Of a DNA stretch of 64,000 bases, positions 26,220 through 35,420 are shown in pieces. The stretch is from Parabacteroides distasonis ATCC 8503 (GTDB lineage: Bacteria > Bacteroidota > Bacteroidia > Bacteroidales > Tannerellaceae). The first letter of the stretch is position 1; each line of letters starts with the position of its first letter. Made by a program: the position numbers and the translations under genes. The notes below the pieces were generated by a model. That model saw only the letters and a list, made by a program, of their open reading frames with translations, had not been told where the DNA came from and searched no databases. The stretch spans positions 3,846,501 through 3,910,500 of the forward strand of contig NC_009615.1 of the NCBI RefSeq assembly GCF_000012845.1. Direction: 5' to 3'.

Positions 26220-27656
26220 TTAAATGGTATAATATTGTTCCCATCCTTTGCGAGGCGGTACTCCACATAGCATCTTATTCGCCTCCGGATCGTTCGTGAT
26301 CTGTTTCGTGTCACGGTCGAAGACGAGCTTGCGGTTCAAGCGCTGGCTTAATACGCCGAGACAGAATACCTGACTTAATGGGCCGGCGATAGAGAACGGT
26401 GAGCGGGTTTTCTCCTTACCCATACAACTGAGCAGGAAGTTTGCGAAATGGTTAGACGGGCTTTTCGGCACTTCCGGTAAGCGGGATTCCATCTCTTTCG
26501 CTTTCTCATCCGGGATGATAGATAAGGTACTTCCATGAGAACCACCCTTGAAGGTTAATTCTTTCGAGTAGATTTCCTTGCCCGGGTTCAACTTCGCCGG
26601 TTGTATCTTGCCGCCGGCTACGGTCGGGATATTCGGGTCAAGTTCGGAAACACCGTAACCTTCCGGGACAGAGGGGATATTGTCCAGTCCATCGTACCAA
26701 GTGATATCCACGGCCGGCATATTCCCTCTTTCCGGGAATTTAAACAAAAGGGTGGATGACATCGGGAAGAAGAACGGGTTATGGTCTTTCAAATAAAGCG
26801 GATTTATTTCTGTAGGCAATCCTAAATCTAGGAATTCATGTGCCGTATCCAAAATGTGCGCTCCCCAGTCTCCTAAGACACCCATTCCAAAGTCGTACCA
26901 ACAACGCCATTGTCCCAAATGGTAGTCATGGTTGTAATCATGATATTGAGCTACGCCGATCCATGTGTCCCAATCCATCGTCTCGGGAACCGGTTCTCCC
27001 ATAGGCATATGCCTAATATTCGGGTTCCATCCGTGCCAGCGACGCGGATTATTCATATGGGCGGTAATGGCGGTAACATCCTTGATAATACCGGCCTCTT
27101 TCCATGCCTTGAATTGGAAATAGTTCGCCTCGGAATGTCCTTGGTTACCCATTTGGGTGACAACGCCGTATTTCTTCGCTCCACGCATCATGATCTCTAT
27201 TTCTTGGAACGTGCGGGCCATCGGTTTCTCTACATATACATGTTTGCCGTGCGCCATCGCCTCGATCGTGATCGGGAAGTGGGAATGATCCGGCACGCCT
27301 ACGCTGACGGCATCGATCTTGTCCGCCATCCGGTCGAACATCGTGCGGAAGTCCTGAAAACGGGCCGCTTTCGGGAACATGTTGATAATCTCTTGCGTGT
27401 GAGGGGCTCCCATGTCCACGTCGCAGAGAGCTACCACGTTACACAGACCTGTGTTATACAATTCCTTGGCGATCTCGCCCCCTCGTTGTCCGATGCCGAT
27501 GAACGCTATATTTACCCGGTCATTAGCGCTGATTAGCGGGGAAGTAGGTAGAACACGTCCGTGGGCGGGTGTCCAGAACGACGGGATGGCCGATACTGCC
27601 GATAAGGCTAGCGCTCGCTTAAGGAACGAGCGGCGTGAGATTTCTTCTGATTTCAT
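26220..27656 (-). CDS. Gfo/Idh/MocA family oxidoreductase with twin-arginine signal
   Basis: The 478-residue protein starts with 'SRRSFLKRALALSAVSAIPSFW', a Tat signal, so the folded enzyme is exported. A Rossmann domain follows ('VNIAFIGIGQRGGEIAKELYN') with 'HGKHVYVEKPMARTF', the conserved EKP motif of the family. The C-terminal alpha/beta domain ends near 'CGVPPRKGWEQYY'. Such proteins are NAD(P)-dependent sugar dehydrogenases or related glycosidases; exported Bacteroidetes members often act on glycans. The substrate is unknown. The gene stands alone. Confidence 0.9.
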   Translation of the reverse strand: MKSEEISRRSFLKRALALSAVSAIPSFWTPAHGRVLPTSPLISANDRVNIAFIGIGQRGGEIAKELYNTGLCNVVALCDVDMGAPHTQEIINMFPKAARFQDFRTMFDRMADKIDAVSVGVPDHSHFPITIEAMAHGKHVYVEKPMARTFQEIEIMMRGAKKYGVVTQMGNQGHSEANYFQFKAWKEAGIIKDVTAITAHMNNPRRWHGWNPNIRHMPMGEPVPETMDWDTWIGVAQYHDYNHDYHLGQWRCWYDFGMGVLGDWGAHILDTAHEFLDLGLPTEINPLYLKDHNPFFFPMSSTLLFKFPERGNMPAVDITWYDGLDNIPSVPEGYGVSELDPNIPTVAGGKIQPAKLNPGKEIYSKELTFKGGSHGSTLSIIPDEKAKEMESRLPEVPKSPSNHFANFLLSCMGKEKTRSPFSIAGPLSQVFCLGVLSQRLNRKLVFDRDTKQITNDPEANKMLCGVPPRKGWEQYYTI

Positions 27657-27769
27657 GGTATTATCTTGTTTAAATTATACTGTTTGCGCAAACACTAACG
27701 ATTTACGTCGTAAATATACAAAACTTTCTATAGTTACGGAAAAAATCATTTACTTTGTAGCCGCATAAA

Positions 27770-27833
27770 GGAGACCATGTGCTAATGTGTCACTCAGGCG
27801 GGTCTCCGATGGACTTATCATTGGCACATTGGC
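27770..27833 (+). promoter_or_regulatory. Structured leader of glyS (possible pseudoknot or switch)
   Basis: Two interleaved helices can form: GGAGACC (27770-27776) with GGTCTCC (27801-27807), and GCTAATGTG (27781-27789) with CACATTGGC (27825-27833, one wobble). Because the partners alternate, they give an H-type pseudoknot or two competing stems. A weak -7-like box (TTACTTTG, about 27750) lies just upstream and the glyS start 30 bp downstream. Confidence 0.4.
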
Positions 27834-27863
27834 ATATTAACAAAATTGGCAAATTATTAGATT

Positions 27864-29408
27864 ATGGCACAAGAAGATGTATTTAAGAAATTAGTTTCAC
27901 ACTGTAAGGAGTATGGTTTCGTATTTCCCTCCTCAGAGATTTATGACGGTTTGGGAGCGGTATACGATTATGGCCAGTATGGTGTTGAGTTAAAGAATAA
28001 TATAAAGAAATATTGGTGGGATAGCATGACTTTGCTGCATGAGAATGTAGTGGGTATTGATTCCGCTATTTTTATGCACCCTACTATCTGGAAAGCTTCC
28101 GGCCATGTTGACGCTTTTAATGATCCGTTGATCGATAACAAGGACTCGAAGAAACGTTACCGTGCGGACGTTTTGATCGAGGACCATTTGGGCAAGATCG
28201 AGGAGAAAATAAATAAGGAAGTGGCGAAAGCCGCAAAGAAATTCGGTGACGCTTTCGATGAGGCTAAATTCCGTGAGACGAATCCTCGTGTATTGGAGCA
28301 TCAAGCGAAATGGAATGAGATTCATGAGCGTTATAGCAAGGCGATGAACGAGTCTAACTTCGAGGATCTTCGCCAATTGATCTTGGATTGCGAGATCGTT
28401 TGCCCGATTTCCGGAACTCGTAACTGGACGGAGGTTCGCCAGTTTAACTTGATGTTCTCTACGGATATGGGTTCTACCGCTGATGGAGCGATGAAGGTTT
28501 ATCTTCGTCCGGAGACGGCCCAAGGTATTTTCGTGAACTTCTTGAATGTGCAGAAGACAGGCCGTATGAAGATCCCGTTCGGTATCGCCCAGATCGGTAA
28601 GGCGTTCCGTAATGAGATCGTGGCTCGCCAGTTTATCTTCCGTATGCGTGAGTTCGAGCAAATGGAGATGCAATTCTTCGTTCGTCCGGGTGAGGAGATC
28701 GAGTGGTTTAAGAAATGGAAGTCTACTCGTTTGAAATGGCATCAAGCCCTAGGTTTGGGCGATGAGAAGTATCGCTATCACGATCATGAGAAATTGGCTC
28801 ACTACGCTAACGCGGCTACGGATATCGAGTTCGAGATGCCATTCGGATTTAAGGAAGTGGAGGGTATACATAGCCGTACGAACTTCGACTTGAGTCAGCA
28901 TGAGAAGTTTTCCGGTAAAAAGATCCAATATTTCGATCCGGAGTTGAACCAGAGTTACACTCCGTATGTAATCGAGACCTCGATCGGTGTAGACCGTGTG
29001 TTCTTGAGCATCATGGCGGGTTCTTACTGCGAGGAGACGTTGGCGAATGGCGAGAGCCGTGTGGTATTGAAGTTGCCCGCAGCCTTGGCTCCGATCAAAT
29101 TGGCCGTATTGCCATTGGTGAAGAAAGATGGCCTGCCCGAGAAAGCTGAGGAGATTATAAATATGTTGCGTTTCGACTTCCGTTGCCAATACGACGAGAA
29201 GGATTCTATTGGTAAGCGTTATCGCCGTCAGGATGCGATCGGTACCCCGTATTGTATTACGGTAGACCATGACACCTTGAAGGATAACTGCGTAACGATC
29301 CGTTTCCGTGACACGATGGAGCAAGAGCGCGTAAGCATCGATAAGCTTCACGATATTATCACGGAGAAGGTGAGCATGAAGAATTTATTGAAAAAGGTAA
29401 TAGAGTAA
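27864..29408 (+). CDS. glyS: Glycyl-tRNA synthetase (single-chain alpha2 type)
   Basis: The 514-residue class II synthetase carries 'FKKLVSHCKEYGFVFPSSEIYDGLGAVYDYG', the motif 2 region 'IGKAFRNEIVARQFIFRMREFEQMEMQFF' and motif 3-like 'PYVIETSIGVDRVFLSIM'. The C-terminal anticodon-binding domain ('LAPIKLAVLPLV', 'YRRQDAIGTPYCITVDHDTL') is present. It charges tRNA-Gly. It is the homodimeric eukaryote-like form usual in Bacteroidetes. The downstream FKBP gene follows after 4 bp, so the two are cotranscribed. Confidence 0.95.
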   Translation: MAQEDVFKKLVSHCKEYGFVFPSSEIYDGLGAVYDYGQYGVELKNNIKKYWWDSMTLLHENVVGIDSAIFMHPTIWKASGHVDAFNDPLIDNKDSKKRYRADVLIEDHLGKIEEKINKEVAKAAKKFGDAFDEAKFRETNPRVLEHQAKWNEIHERYSKAMNESNFEDLRQLILDCEIVCPISGTRNWTEVRQFNLMFSTDMGSTADGAMKVYLRPETAQGIFVNFLNVQKTGRMKIPFGIAQIGKAFRNEIVARQFIFRMREFEQMEMQFFVRPGEEIEWFKKWKSTRLKWHQALGLGDEKYRYHDHEKLAHYANAATDIEFEMPFGFKEVEGIHSRTNFDLSQHEKFSGKKIQYFDPELNQSYTPYVIETSIGVDRVFLSIMAGSYCEETLANGESRVVLKLPAALAPIKLAVLPLVKKDGLPEKAEEIINMLRFDFRCQYDEKDSIGKRYRRQDAIGTPYCITVDHDTLKDNCVTIRFRDTMEQERVSIDKLHDIITEKVSMKNLLKKVIE

Positions 29409-29412
29409 ACGA

Positions 29413-29931
29413 ATGAAGAAGTACTGGCATATTGCGTTGATGTTGTTTTGCGTGCTCATGATCACCTCTTGTGGGGATGATGATGAGGCACTAGAGGTGG
29501 ATGAGGTTTGGAAGGTCCAGAATGAGGAGGCTTTTCAAGCCCAGATGCTGGTTCCGGGTTTCGAGCAATTGAGTTCTCAAAGTAATGCCGGATTTATCCT
29601 TTACAAGGTCTTGAAGACAGGAGAGAGTAAGGAGCCGATTTATTATACGAGCAAGGTGGAATGTTATTATAAAGGGACGTTTATTGATGGAACGGTTTTT
29701 GATGATAAATCGTTTGAGGCAGGTGCCCCTGCCGAGCTTACTGTTTCTGAGATGGTAGATGGTTTTGCTACAGCGTTACAGAATATGCACCCAGGAGATC
29801 GTTGGGAGATTTGGATTCCTCAACAGATGGGATACGGTTCGGCTGGAAGGAGTGCTTCGGGAAGTGTCATAATAAAGCCTTATACGACTTTGATCTTTGA
29901 TTTGGAAGTTACAAGGATTGTCAAAGAGTAG
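29413..29931 (+). CDS. FKBP-type peptidyl-prolyl isomerase, lipoprotein
   Basis: The 172-residue protein has a lipoprotein signal ('LFCVLMITSCGDDDE') and a C-terminal FKBP domain (about 75-170) with 'VECYYKGTFIDGTVFDDK', 'GFATALQNMHPGDRWEIWIPQQMGYG' and 'PYTTLIFDLEV'. It would catalyse proline cis-trans isomerisation in the envelope. The acidic GDDDE after the lipidated Cys may act as a surface-export signal. It is cotranscribed with glyS and followed by a terminator. Confidence 0.9.
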   Translation: MKKYWHIALMLFCVLMITSCGDDDEALEVDEVWKVQNEEAFQAQMLVPGFEQLSSQSNAGFILYKVLKTGESKEPIYYTSKVECYYKGTFIDGTVFDDKSFEAGAPAELTVSEMVDGFATALQNMHPGDRWEIWIPQQMGYGSAGRSASGSVIIKPYTTLIFDLEVTRIVKE

Positions 29932-29952
29932 GTTCTTTCATTAAGAATAATT

Positions 29953-29987
29953 ACGGCCGCCTCTTTTTAGGGGTGGCCGTTTTTTTA
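29953..29987 (+). terminator. Rho-independent terminator of glyS-FKBP
   Basis: ACGGCCGCCTC pairs with GGGGTGGCCGT (two imperfect positions) around a short T-rich loop and is followed by seven T. Confidence 0.85.
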
Positions 29988-30016
29988 TAGTTATATGTAA
30001 ATCTAGGGAAGCAAAC

Positions 30017-30102
30017 CTCTATAAACAATTAAAGCCTGTCTCACGACAAGCCCTAACCAAACTTTGTTAACCTTAAATCTAATACTATTATGAAAAAACC
30101 AC
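30017..30102 (-). ncRNA. Repeated small RNA element, copy C
   Basis: On the minus strand TTG (30135-30137), a 20-bp spacer and TATCTTTG (30107-30114) make a full promoter. The conserved body follows, ending in GCTTGTC/GACAGGC (30034-30051) with a GTGA loop and TTTAATTGTTTATAG. Its body is almost identical to copies B, D and E. It lies between the glyS-FKBP terminator and the end of the LytTR gene. Confidence 0.7.
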
Positions 30103-30268
30103 GATGCAAAGATACGTTCGTCAAGACCATTTGTCAAGTCTTTTGCAACTAATATATGTTAAGTAACATGTCGATGCTTGCTAAAAAGTGTTACACAACA
30201 TAAAGCTCTATATATTACAATCAAAATCTTCTAATTTTAACGATGATTAGATCCCTTTCATAGGACTG

Positions 30269-31063
30269 CTAAAGGGAAAGACGTTCTTTGAGTAGCTTAT
30301 AGCCAGCGCTACTGGCACGAAGATAGGTTCCATCCTTTAATCGTACTTGATAGGTTTCTTTTCCGAATAGTTCTACTCGCAATATCTGTTCCGTATTAAC
30401 GATATAAGAGCGGTGTATACGAACGAACTCCGGAGAAGGAAGGCTTCGCTCGAAATACTTCATGGTTTGCTCCTTTACGTGCTGACCGGAAGTGGTGAAT
30501 AAGGTCACATAGTCGCCACATGCTTGCAAATAGAATATCTCTTTTATCGGGATGATATGAATACGTGCCCCGTCTTTTACGGATATACGATCTAGAATCT
30601 CCTCCGGAACGGTAGTCGGGGGAGGTGCCGTCTTTTCCTCCATTTGTCTCACGATAGGTTCCGCCTCACTCTTTCTTTCCCGACTGGCATACCATTGGGA
30701 TAGAATGATCCATGCCATTAGGCCGAACAGGAATCGAAAAGGAATCGTGATCGAGAATTCCTCCCAATCTTCCAATCCGAATATTTGTAGCAAGATCGAG
30801 CATCCGGCTATGCAAGCGATTTGTACGAGTACGGCGAAAGCCACTCGTGCTTGCATGATATGTAACGTACATTGTACATACCAAAGATAATATCCCGCTA
30901 CGGCGAACAATGCGATGGAAAGTAGGCTATCGACCAAAGTGATGCTCAACGGAAGATCGCCATAAAGAGTTAATAATGCGCATTGGATCGCTATGGCTAA
31001 AAGTAGTAATAGGCTTCCCAGCCCTTTATGTAATATGGATGTTGTAATAGGATGTTCTTGCAT
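30269..31063 (-). CDS. Membrane-bound LytTR DNA-binding regulator
   Basis: The 264-residue protein has four predicted transmembrane segments (about residues 15-130), a short linker, and a C-terminal LytTR domain (about 165-260; 'ISVKDGARIHIIPIKEIFYLQACGDYVTLFT', 'FVRIHRSYIVNTEQI'). It lacks a receiver domain, so the signal is probably sensed in the membrane. Its start follows the upstream LiaF-like gene by 7 bp. LytTR proteins bind DNA repeats in promoters; the target is not seen here. Confidence 0.88.
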   Translation of the reverse strand: MQEHPITTSILHKGLGSLLLLLAIAIQCALLTLYGDLPLSITLVDSLLSIALFAVAGYYLWYVQCTLHIMQARVAFAVLVQIACIAGCSILLQIFGLEDWEEFSITIPFRFLFGLMAWIILSQWYASRERKSEAEPIVRQMEEKTAPPPTTVPEEILDRISVKDGARIHIIPIKEIFYLQACGDYVTLFTTSGQHVKEQTMKYFERSLPSPEFVRIHRSYIVNTEQILRVELFGKETYQVRLKDGTYLRASSAGYKLLKERLSL

Positions 31064-31070
31064 GATGAGT

Positions 31071-31847
31071 TTAGTCTCTTAGTTCAAGGCCGCTGAACGA
31101 CAAGTCTCCACATATGTATAGTGTATGCGTCATGTCGGTTGCTTCTGTCAGTTCCCTCATATCTTGGCATCCAGCCAAGAAAGAACCAACCTTTAGACGA
31201 ACCAGCCATCCTTTAGGAACGTATATTACTACGCCGCTGAAGGAGCTATCTATGTTTATGATGGTTTCATCAGCCTCTAATGTTGTTTTTTTAAGATCAA
31301 GAATCACGTTGCCGAAAGATACGTCTATGTCCGCCCCCTTGAATACGGGGTCCAGTACGATGTGCCTTACCGAGTTGAAAGTGGTGTCAACCGATACGAA
31401 ACCGTTATCTGTCTCGTAGTTGATCTCATCGTTAGGCTTTCTGTGCCCGAAAGGGGGATGGTTAAAGGGACGTTTATGCTTTTTCGTGCGGATAGAATCT
31501 TTCCGCTTCAGCATGATGACCAATCCTAACAGGATTAATCCTAACGGCCAATATACACGTAAAAAATCGTTCGTGATCCAATTTAACTGCGGGAAAAGGA
31601 AATAGACTCCCACGCCTACGAGGAGCATACCTCCTACCGGATTACGGTGGAAAATCGTAAAGATGCCCGACACGACAAGCAGCATCGGCCAAGATACAAG
31701 CAAGTCAAATAAGGATGGATCTATCATTCCTAGATTCCGCAGTAAAAATAATATACCGACAATGATAAATAAGGTAGCGATCAGATACCCGTTTGTCCTC
31801 TTCTCTTTAAAATCGATGTCATAATCTTTCATATCCATAAGTTCCAT
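31071..31847 (-). CDS. LiaF/DUF5668-type membrane protein
   Basis: The start is uncertain: ATG at 31847, 31838 or 31832 are all possible, and the longest frame begins at a TTG (31865). The protein has four short hydrophobic segments (about 25-125) and a soluble C-terminal beta-domain ('FVSVDTTFNSVRHIVLDPVFKGADIDVSFGNVILDL') like the cell-wall-stress LiaF C-terminal domain. It is followed at 7 bp by the LytTR regulator. The pair resembles a membrane sensor and regulator module for envelope stress; that role is inference. Confidence 0.75.
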   Translation of the reverse strand: MELMDMKDYDIDFKEKRTNGYLIATLFIIVGILFLLRNLGMIDPSLFDLLVSWPMLLVVSGIFTIFHRNPVGGMLLVGVGVYFLFPQLNWITNDFLRVYWPLGLILLGLVIMLKRKDSIRTKKHKRPFNHPPFGHRKPNDEINYETDNGFVSVDTTFNSVRHIVLDPVFKGADIDVSFGNVILDLKKTTLEADETIINIDSSFSGVVIYVPKGWLVRLKVGSFLAGCQDMRELTEATDMTHTLYICGDLSFSGLELRD

Positions 31848-32077
31848 TTTTTTGTTTTTTATCAAATGTACGGGTTCGTCATTCTATACACAAGTAAATA
31901 CCGCTGATTTCTATACGAGTATCGGTAAATAACCGAATAATCCCGATTAAAAAAGCCTTTAGTTTGTAAGAAACGTGAATTTGACACCAAAACTTGATAA
32001 AAAAACTAGTTTGATAAGATTAGTTGATAATTAAGGAATATCTTTGTCTTTACAACTGCAATAGAGGAATGTAGGGA

Positions 32078-35000
32078 ATGATACGAAATATTATAAATTT
32101 AAAGGCAATAATACTTTATTTTCGATTGATTTTATGCTTGATAGCCGGTATGCCGACTCCGGCTTATGGGAGTTCTTCATATCCGGTCAAGGAGGAATCG
32201 TATGTATTGGTGATAAATTCATATGTGGATGGCGAACGTTGGTCTGGTAATTTATTAAACATGATCTCGAAGTTCGCTACCCCGGAGGAGTACACTCTCC
32301 GGATAGATCATATAAGCGTGATGTTGGTTGATACGCCAGAGAAATTAAAAGAGAAACAAGAGGTCTTCTTTGAAGCTAACAAGAAGAAGCCGGATGGAAT
32401 TATCTACTTAGGCGTAAATGGATGGGCTTTTATGCGGGATAAGATCCGGGAGAAATGGGGGGATATTCCCACTCTGGTCTGTTCGGAGACGGGGGAAATG
32501 GCAGAAAATGAATGTTATTTTAATCAGCGGCATTCCTCTGATAGGGTGATTCCTTTACAAGAGGCGGTTAAGGGGTATAACGCTACGGGATTGGTTATCC
32601 CTTATTATGTTAAAGGTTCGATCGACTTGGTGAAGGAATTAATCCCGGGTTTGAAACGTCTGATTTTCATATCCGACAGACGTTATGTTTCCACATGGCT
32701 CCGGGATGAGATGGAGAAACATATGGAAACTTCTTTCCCTGAGGGGAAAGTGGATTTTTATACGGAGGGTTCTTGCTCCATGGATAGTTTATTGGCGGTT
32801 CTGTCGGAGAAAGATCCGCATCGAGCGACAGCCGTGATGTATTACTCGTGGATTACCGAGAAACCTTTCTTGAATCACTCGTTATTATATAGTACTTTAT
32901 ATCAAGGTATAAACGGTATTTCTAGGCATCCTGTTTTTTCTTTATATGATATGGGTGTGGAAGAAGGATATACGATTGGTGGATATTATAATAGCGCTAA
33001 AACGATTGAGACTGCTCTAATCCCCTTGCTACAACAAGTTTATAACGGTGAAGATATGGGCAAGATCCCGGTTTCGACGGTAAATGATCCTCATAAATAT
33101 TTGAATTATGCTTCGTTGATAAGTGCGATATCTAATGAAGATAATTTCCCGCGTGATGCGATCTACTTGAATGCGCCTCCCTCTTTCTTGGAAAAATATT
33201 GGATGCAACTGTTAGGCTTTCTGATATTCTTTCTGGTAGTCGTGTTTTTAGCGTGGCATTACGTGTATCGTTCTAAGCAAAAGATGAAGGAAGTAGAGTT
33301 GAGGTTATTGTCCCGTTACCGTGATTTATTTAATAATATGCCGTTACCTTATATACGGCAGCGACTGATTCGAGAAGGTACGCAAATCGATGTGCAGGTT
33401 TTAGATGTGAACCATGCTTTCGAGGAGAAAATCGCTCCTAAAGATTTTGTGGTAAATAAGCGTGGAAAAGAGATCGCAAATTTGATTGGCGGGAGTTATC
33501 CTTTGCTTCTATCGGCAGTGCCTACGGTTTTAGAGAGTGGAAAATCCTTCACTTATGAGTATTATTTTGAGCCGACAGGGCTTTACTATACGATTATCAT
33601 CATGCCTACCTCGGAAGAGAATGTGGTTGATGCGTTTTTTATTGATATTACGGATATCCATAAATTCCAGACGCATTTGAAAGCCATGAATCATAAGCTG
33701 GCTATGGCGTTAGAGGCGGCAGATCTTTTACCGTGGCGATATAATCTGGCTGAAGGGAAGATTATCTATGAGTCGAAAGTACATCCGGGAGATAATATAG
33801 AGACTGCAGAGGTGCATACCCATGAGGTTTCGTTGAAGGAATATTTCAGCAAGATACACCCGTCTTTCAGGGCTTGCGTGGAAAAGGCTTTCGATGATTT
33901 GTGTAATGGGAAAATAAAGAAAGTACGAAAAGAATATTGTCTGGAGCGGTTGATTCCGGGAGAAGATCGCCATGAGTGGGAGGAGATACAGGTAATGGTC
34001 GAATATGATGCTTCCGGTAAACCGAAAGCGTTGATCGGGTCTACGATATCTATTACCGAGCGTAAGCAATTGGAACATGACCTTCGAATGGCTAGGGATA
34101 AGGCGGAGGAGTCGAATAAATTGAAATCTGCGTTTTTAGCTAATATGAGCCATGAGATACGTACACCGTTGAATGCGATCGTAGGTTTCTCTAATATCCT
34201 CGCCTCGACCGATGACCTTGAGGATAAGAAGGAATTCGCTGATATTATCGAGAATAATAATTCCCTATTGTTGCAGTTGATAAACGATATCTTGGATTTG
34301 TCAAAGATTGAGGCGGGTACCTTGGAGTTTACTTATGACTATGTGGATATTAACGCTGTATTGAGGGATTTGGAGCAATCGGCTCATTTGAAGAATAAGA
34401 ATCCGGATGTACAGATCTCATTTAAGGATTATCTGGAGCCTTGCGTGATTTATACGGATCGAAATCGTCTGTCCCAACTGATGATCAATCTGTTGAACAA
34501 TGCCATGAAATTTACGCAGGCAGGATTGATCTCATTTGGCTATAAACTGCGGGATGATAATACGTTGTGGTTCTATGTAGAGGATACGGGCTGCGGAATC
34601 CCGGAGAATAAACGGAAAGATATTTTCGGACGTTTTGTGAAACTGAACACTTTCGCTCAAGGAACAGGATTGGGTTTAAGTATCTGTGAGATGATTGTTA
34701 CCCAGATGAAAGGAACGATAGGGGTTGATTCCGTGGAAGGGAAAGGCTCTAGGTTCTGGTTTACATTGCCTTTTCAGCCGAAGAAAGAATTATTTCCTAG
34801 TGAAGAGCAGAAGCCTGTTACTTTGGAGAAGATCGCCCGAAGTGAGGTTACGATCTTGATCGCTGAGGACAATTCCAGTAATTATCGCCTGTTTGAGTCT
34901 ATATTAAAGCCTGAATATAAATTGATTCATGCATGGAATGGAAAGGAGGCTGTGGAGCTATTTCATCAGCACAAACCTCAGTTGATCTTGATGGATATAA

Positions 35001-35215
35001 AGATGCCGGTCATGGATGGATACGAGGCTACCGCAGAGATTCGTAAGGTTTCTGCTAGCGTGCCTATTATCGCGGTGACGGCTTATGCTTTCGCCCAAGA
35101 TGAGCAACGGATCATTAATAGTGGATTTGATGCCTATACGGCGAAACCGATTAATGGGAAGATCTTAAAAGACAAGATATCAACTTTATTGACGCATCGG
35201 ATTATTCTGATGTAA
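32078..35215 (+). CDS. Hybrid sensor histidine kinase/response regulator with periplasmic substrate-binding-like domain
   Basis: The 1045-residue protein has an N-terminal signal or anchor. A periplasmic part (about 38-370) resembles ABC sugar/amide binding proteins ('YVLVINSYVDGERWSGNLLNM'). A transmembrane helix lies at about 377-398, then one or two PAS-like domains (about 410-665), a HisKA domain with phospho-acceptor H692 ('NMSHEIRTPLNAIVGFS'), an HATPase domain ('NNAMKFTQAG', 'DTGCGIPENK', 'GTGLGLSIC') and a C-terminal receiver with D973 ('LILMDIKMPVMDG'). Unlike SusR-type hybrid regulators there is no AraC output domain, so a separate phosphotransfer partner is needed. None is adjacent. 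Confidence 0.93.
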   Translation: MIRNIINLKAIILYFRLILCLIAGMPTPAYGSSSYPVKEESYVLVINSYVDGERWSGNLLNMISKFATPEEYTLRIDHISVMLVDTPEKLKEKQEVFFEANKKKPDGIIYLGVNGWAFMRDKIREKWGDIPTLVCSETGEMAENECYFNQRHSSDRVIPLQEAVKGYNATGLVIPYYVKGSIDLVKELIPGLKRLIFISDRRYVSTWLRDEMEKHMETSFPEGKVDFYTEGSCSMDSLLAVLSEKDPHRATAVMYYSWITEKPFLNHSLLYSTLYQGINGISRHPVFSLYDMGVEEGYTIGGYYNSAKTIETALIPLLQQVYNGEDMGKIPVSTVNDPHKYLNYASLISAISNEDNFPRDAIYLNAPPSFLEKYWMQLLGFLIFFLVVVFLAWHYVYRSKQKMKEVELRLLSRYRDLFNNMPLPYIRQRLIREGTQIDVQVLDVNHAFEEKIAPKDFVVNKRGKEIANLIGGSYPLLLSAVPTVLESGKSFTYEYYFEPTGLYYTIIIMPTSEENVVDAFFIDITDIHKFQTHLKAMNHKLAMALEAADLLPWRYNLAEGKIIYESKVHPGDNIETAEVHTHEVSLKEYFSKIHPSFRACVEKAFDDLCNGKIKKVRKEYCLERLIPGEDRHEWEEIQVMVEYDASGKPKALIGSTISITERKQLEHDLRMARDKAEESNKLKSAFLANMSHEIRTPLNAIVGFSNILASTDDLEDKKEFADIIENNNSLLLQLINDILDLSKIEAGTLEFTYDYVDINAVLRDLEQSAHLKNKNPDVQISFKDYLEPCVIYTDRNRLSQLMINLLNNAMKFTQAGLISFGYKLRDDNTLWFYVEDTGCGIPENKRKDIFGRFVKLNTFAQGTGLGLSICEMIVTQMKGTIGVDSVEGKGSRFWFTLPFQPKKELFPSEEQKPVTLEKIARSEVTILIAEDNSSNYRLFESILKPEYKLIHAWNGKEAVELFHQHKPQLILMDIKMPVMDGYEATAEIRKVSASVPIIAVTAYAFAQDEQRIINSGFDAYTAKPINGKILKDKISTLLTHRIILM

Positions 35216-35237
35216 TCGAAGGGCTTTGCGGGAAGCA

Positions 35238-35326
35238 GACCTTATAAAACAATTAAAGCCTGTCTCACGACAAGCCCTAACCAAACTTTGTTAACCTTAA
35301 ATCTAATACTATTATGAAAAAACCAC
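35238..35326 (-). ncRNA. Repeated small RNA element, copy D
   Basis: On the minus strand TTG (35358-35360), a 19-bp spacer and TATATTTG (35331-35338) form the promoter. The body equals the other copies and ends with the GCTTGTC/GACAGGC stem (35258-35275), a GTGA loop and TTTAATTGTTTT. It converges on the hybrid kinase gene, and lies between that gene and the glycosyltransferase gene. Confidence 0.7.
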
Positions 35327-35420
35327 GATGCAAATATACGGAGTTACTATTATTTGTCAATAGTTTAAGTGCTAAATTGTGTTTTGTAACATGTAATAAA
35401 ATCTAATAGGAACTTATGCC

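Noticed and set aside
27990..29351. Two long minus-strand frames (251 and 200 codons) across glyS
   Set aside because: Both are antisense shadows of glyS with no recognisable domain.
30042..30180. Short plus-strand frames starting MKKPRCK in each repeat copy
   Set aside because: They are in the strand opposite to the promoter and lose all similarity just after the -7 box, so they are a by-product of the conserved RNA sequence.
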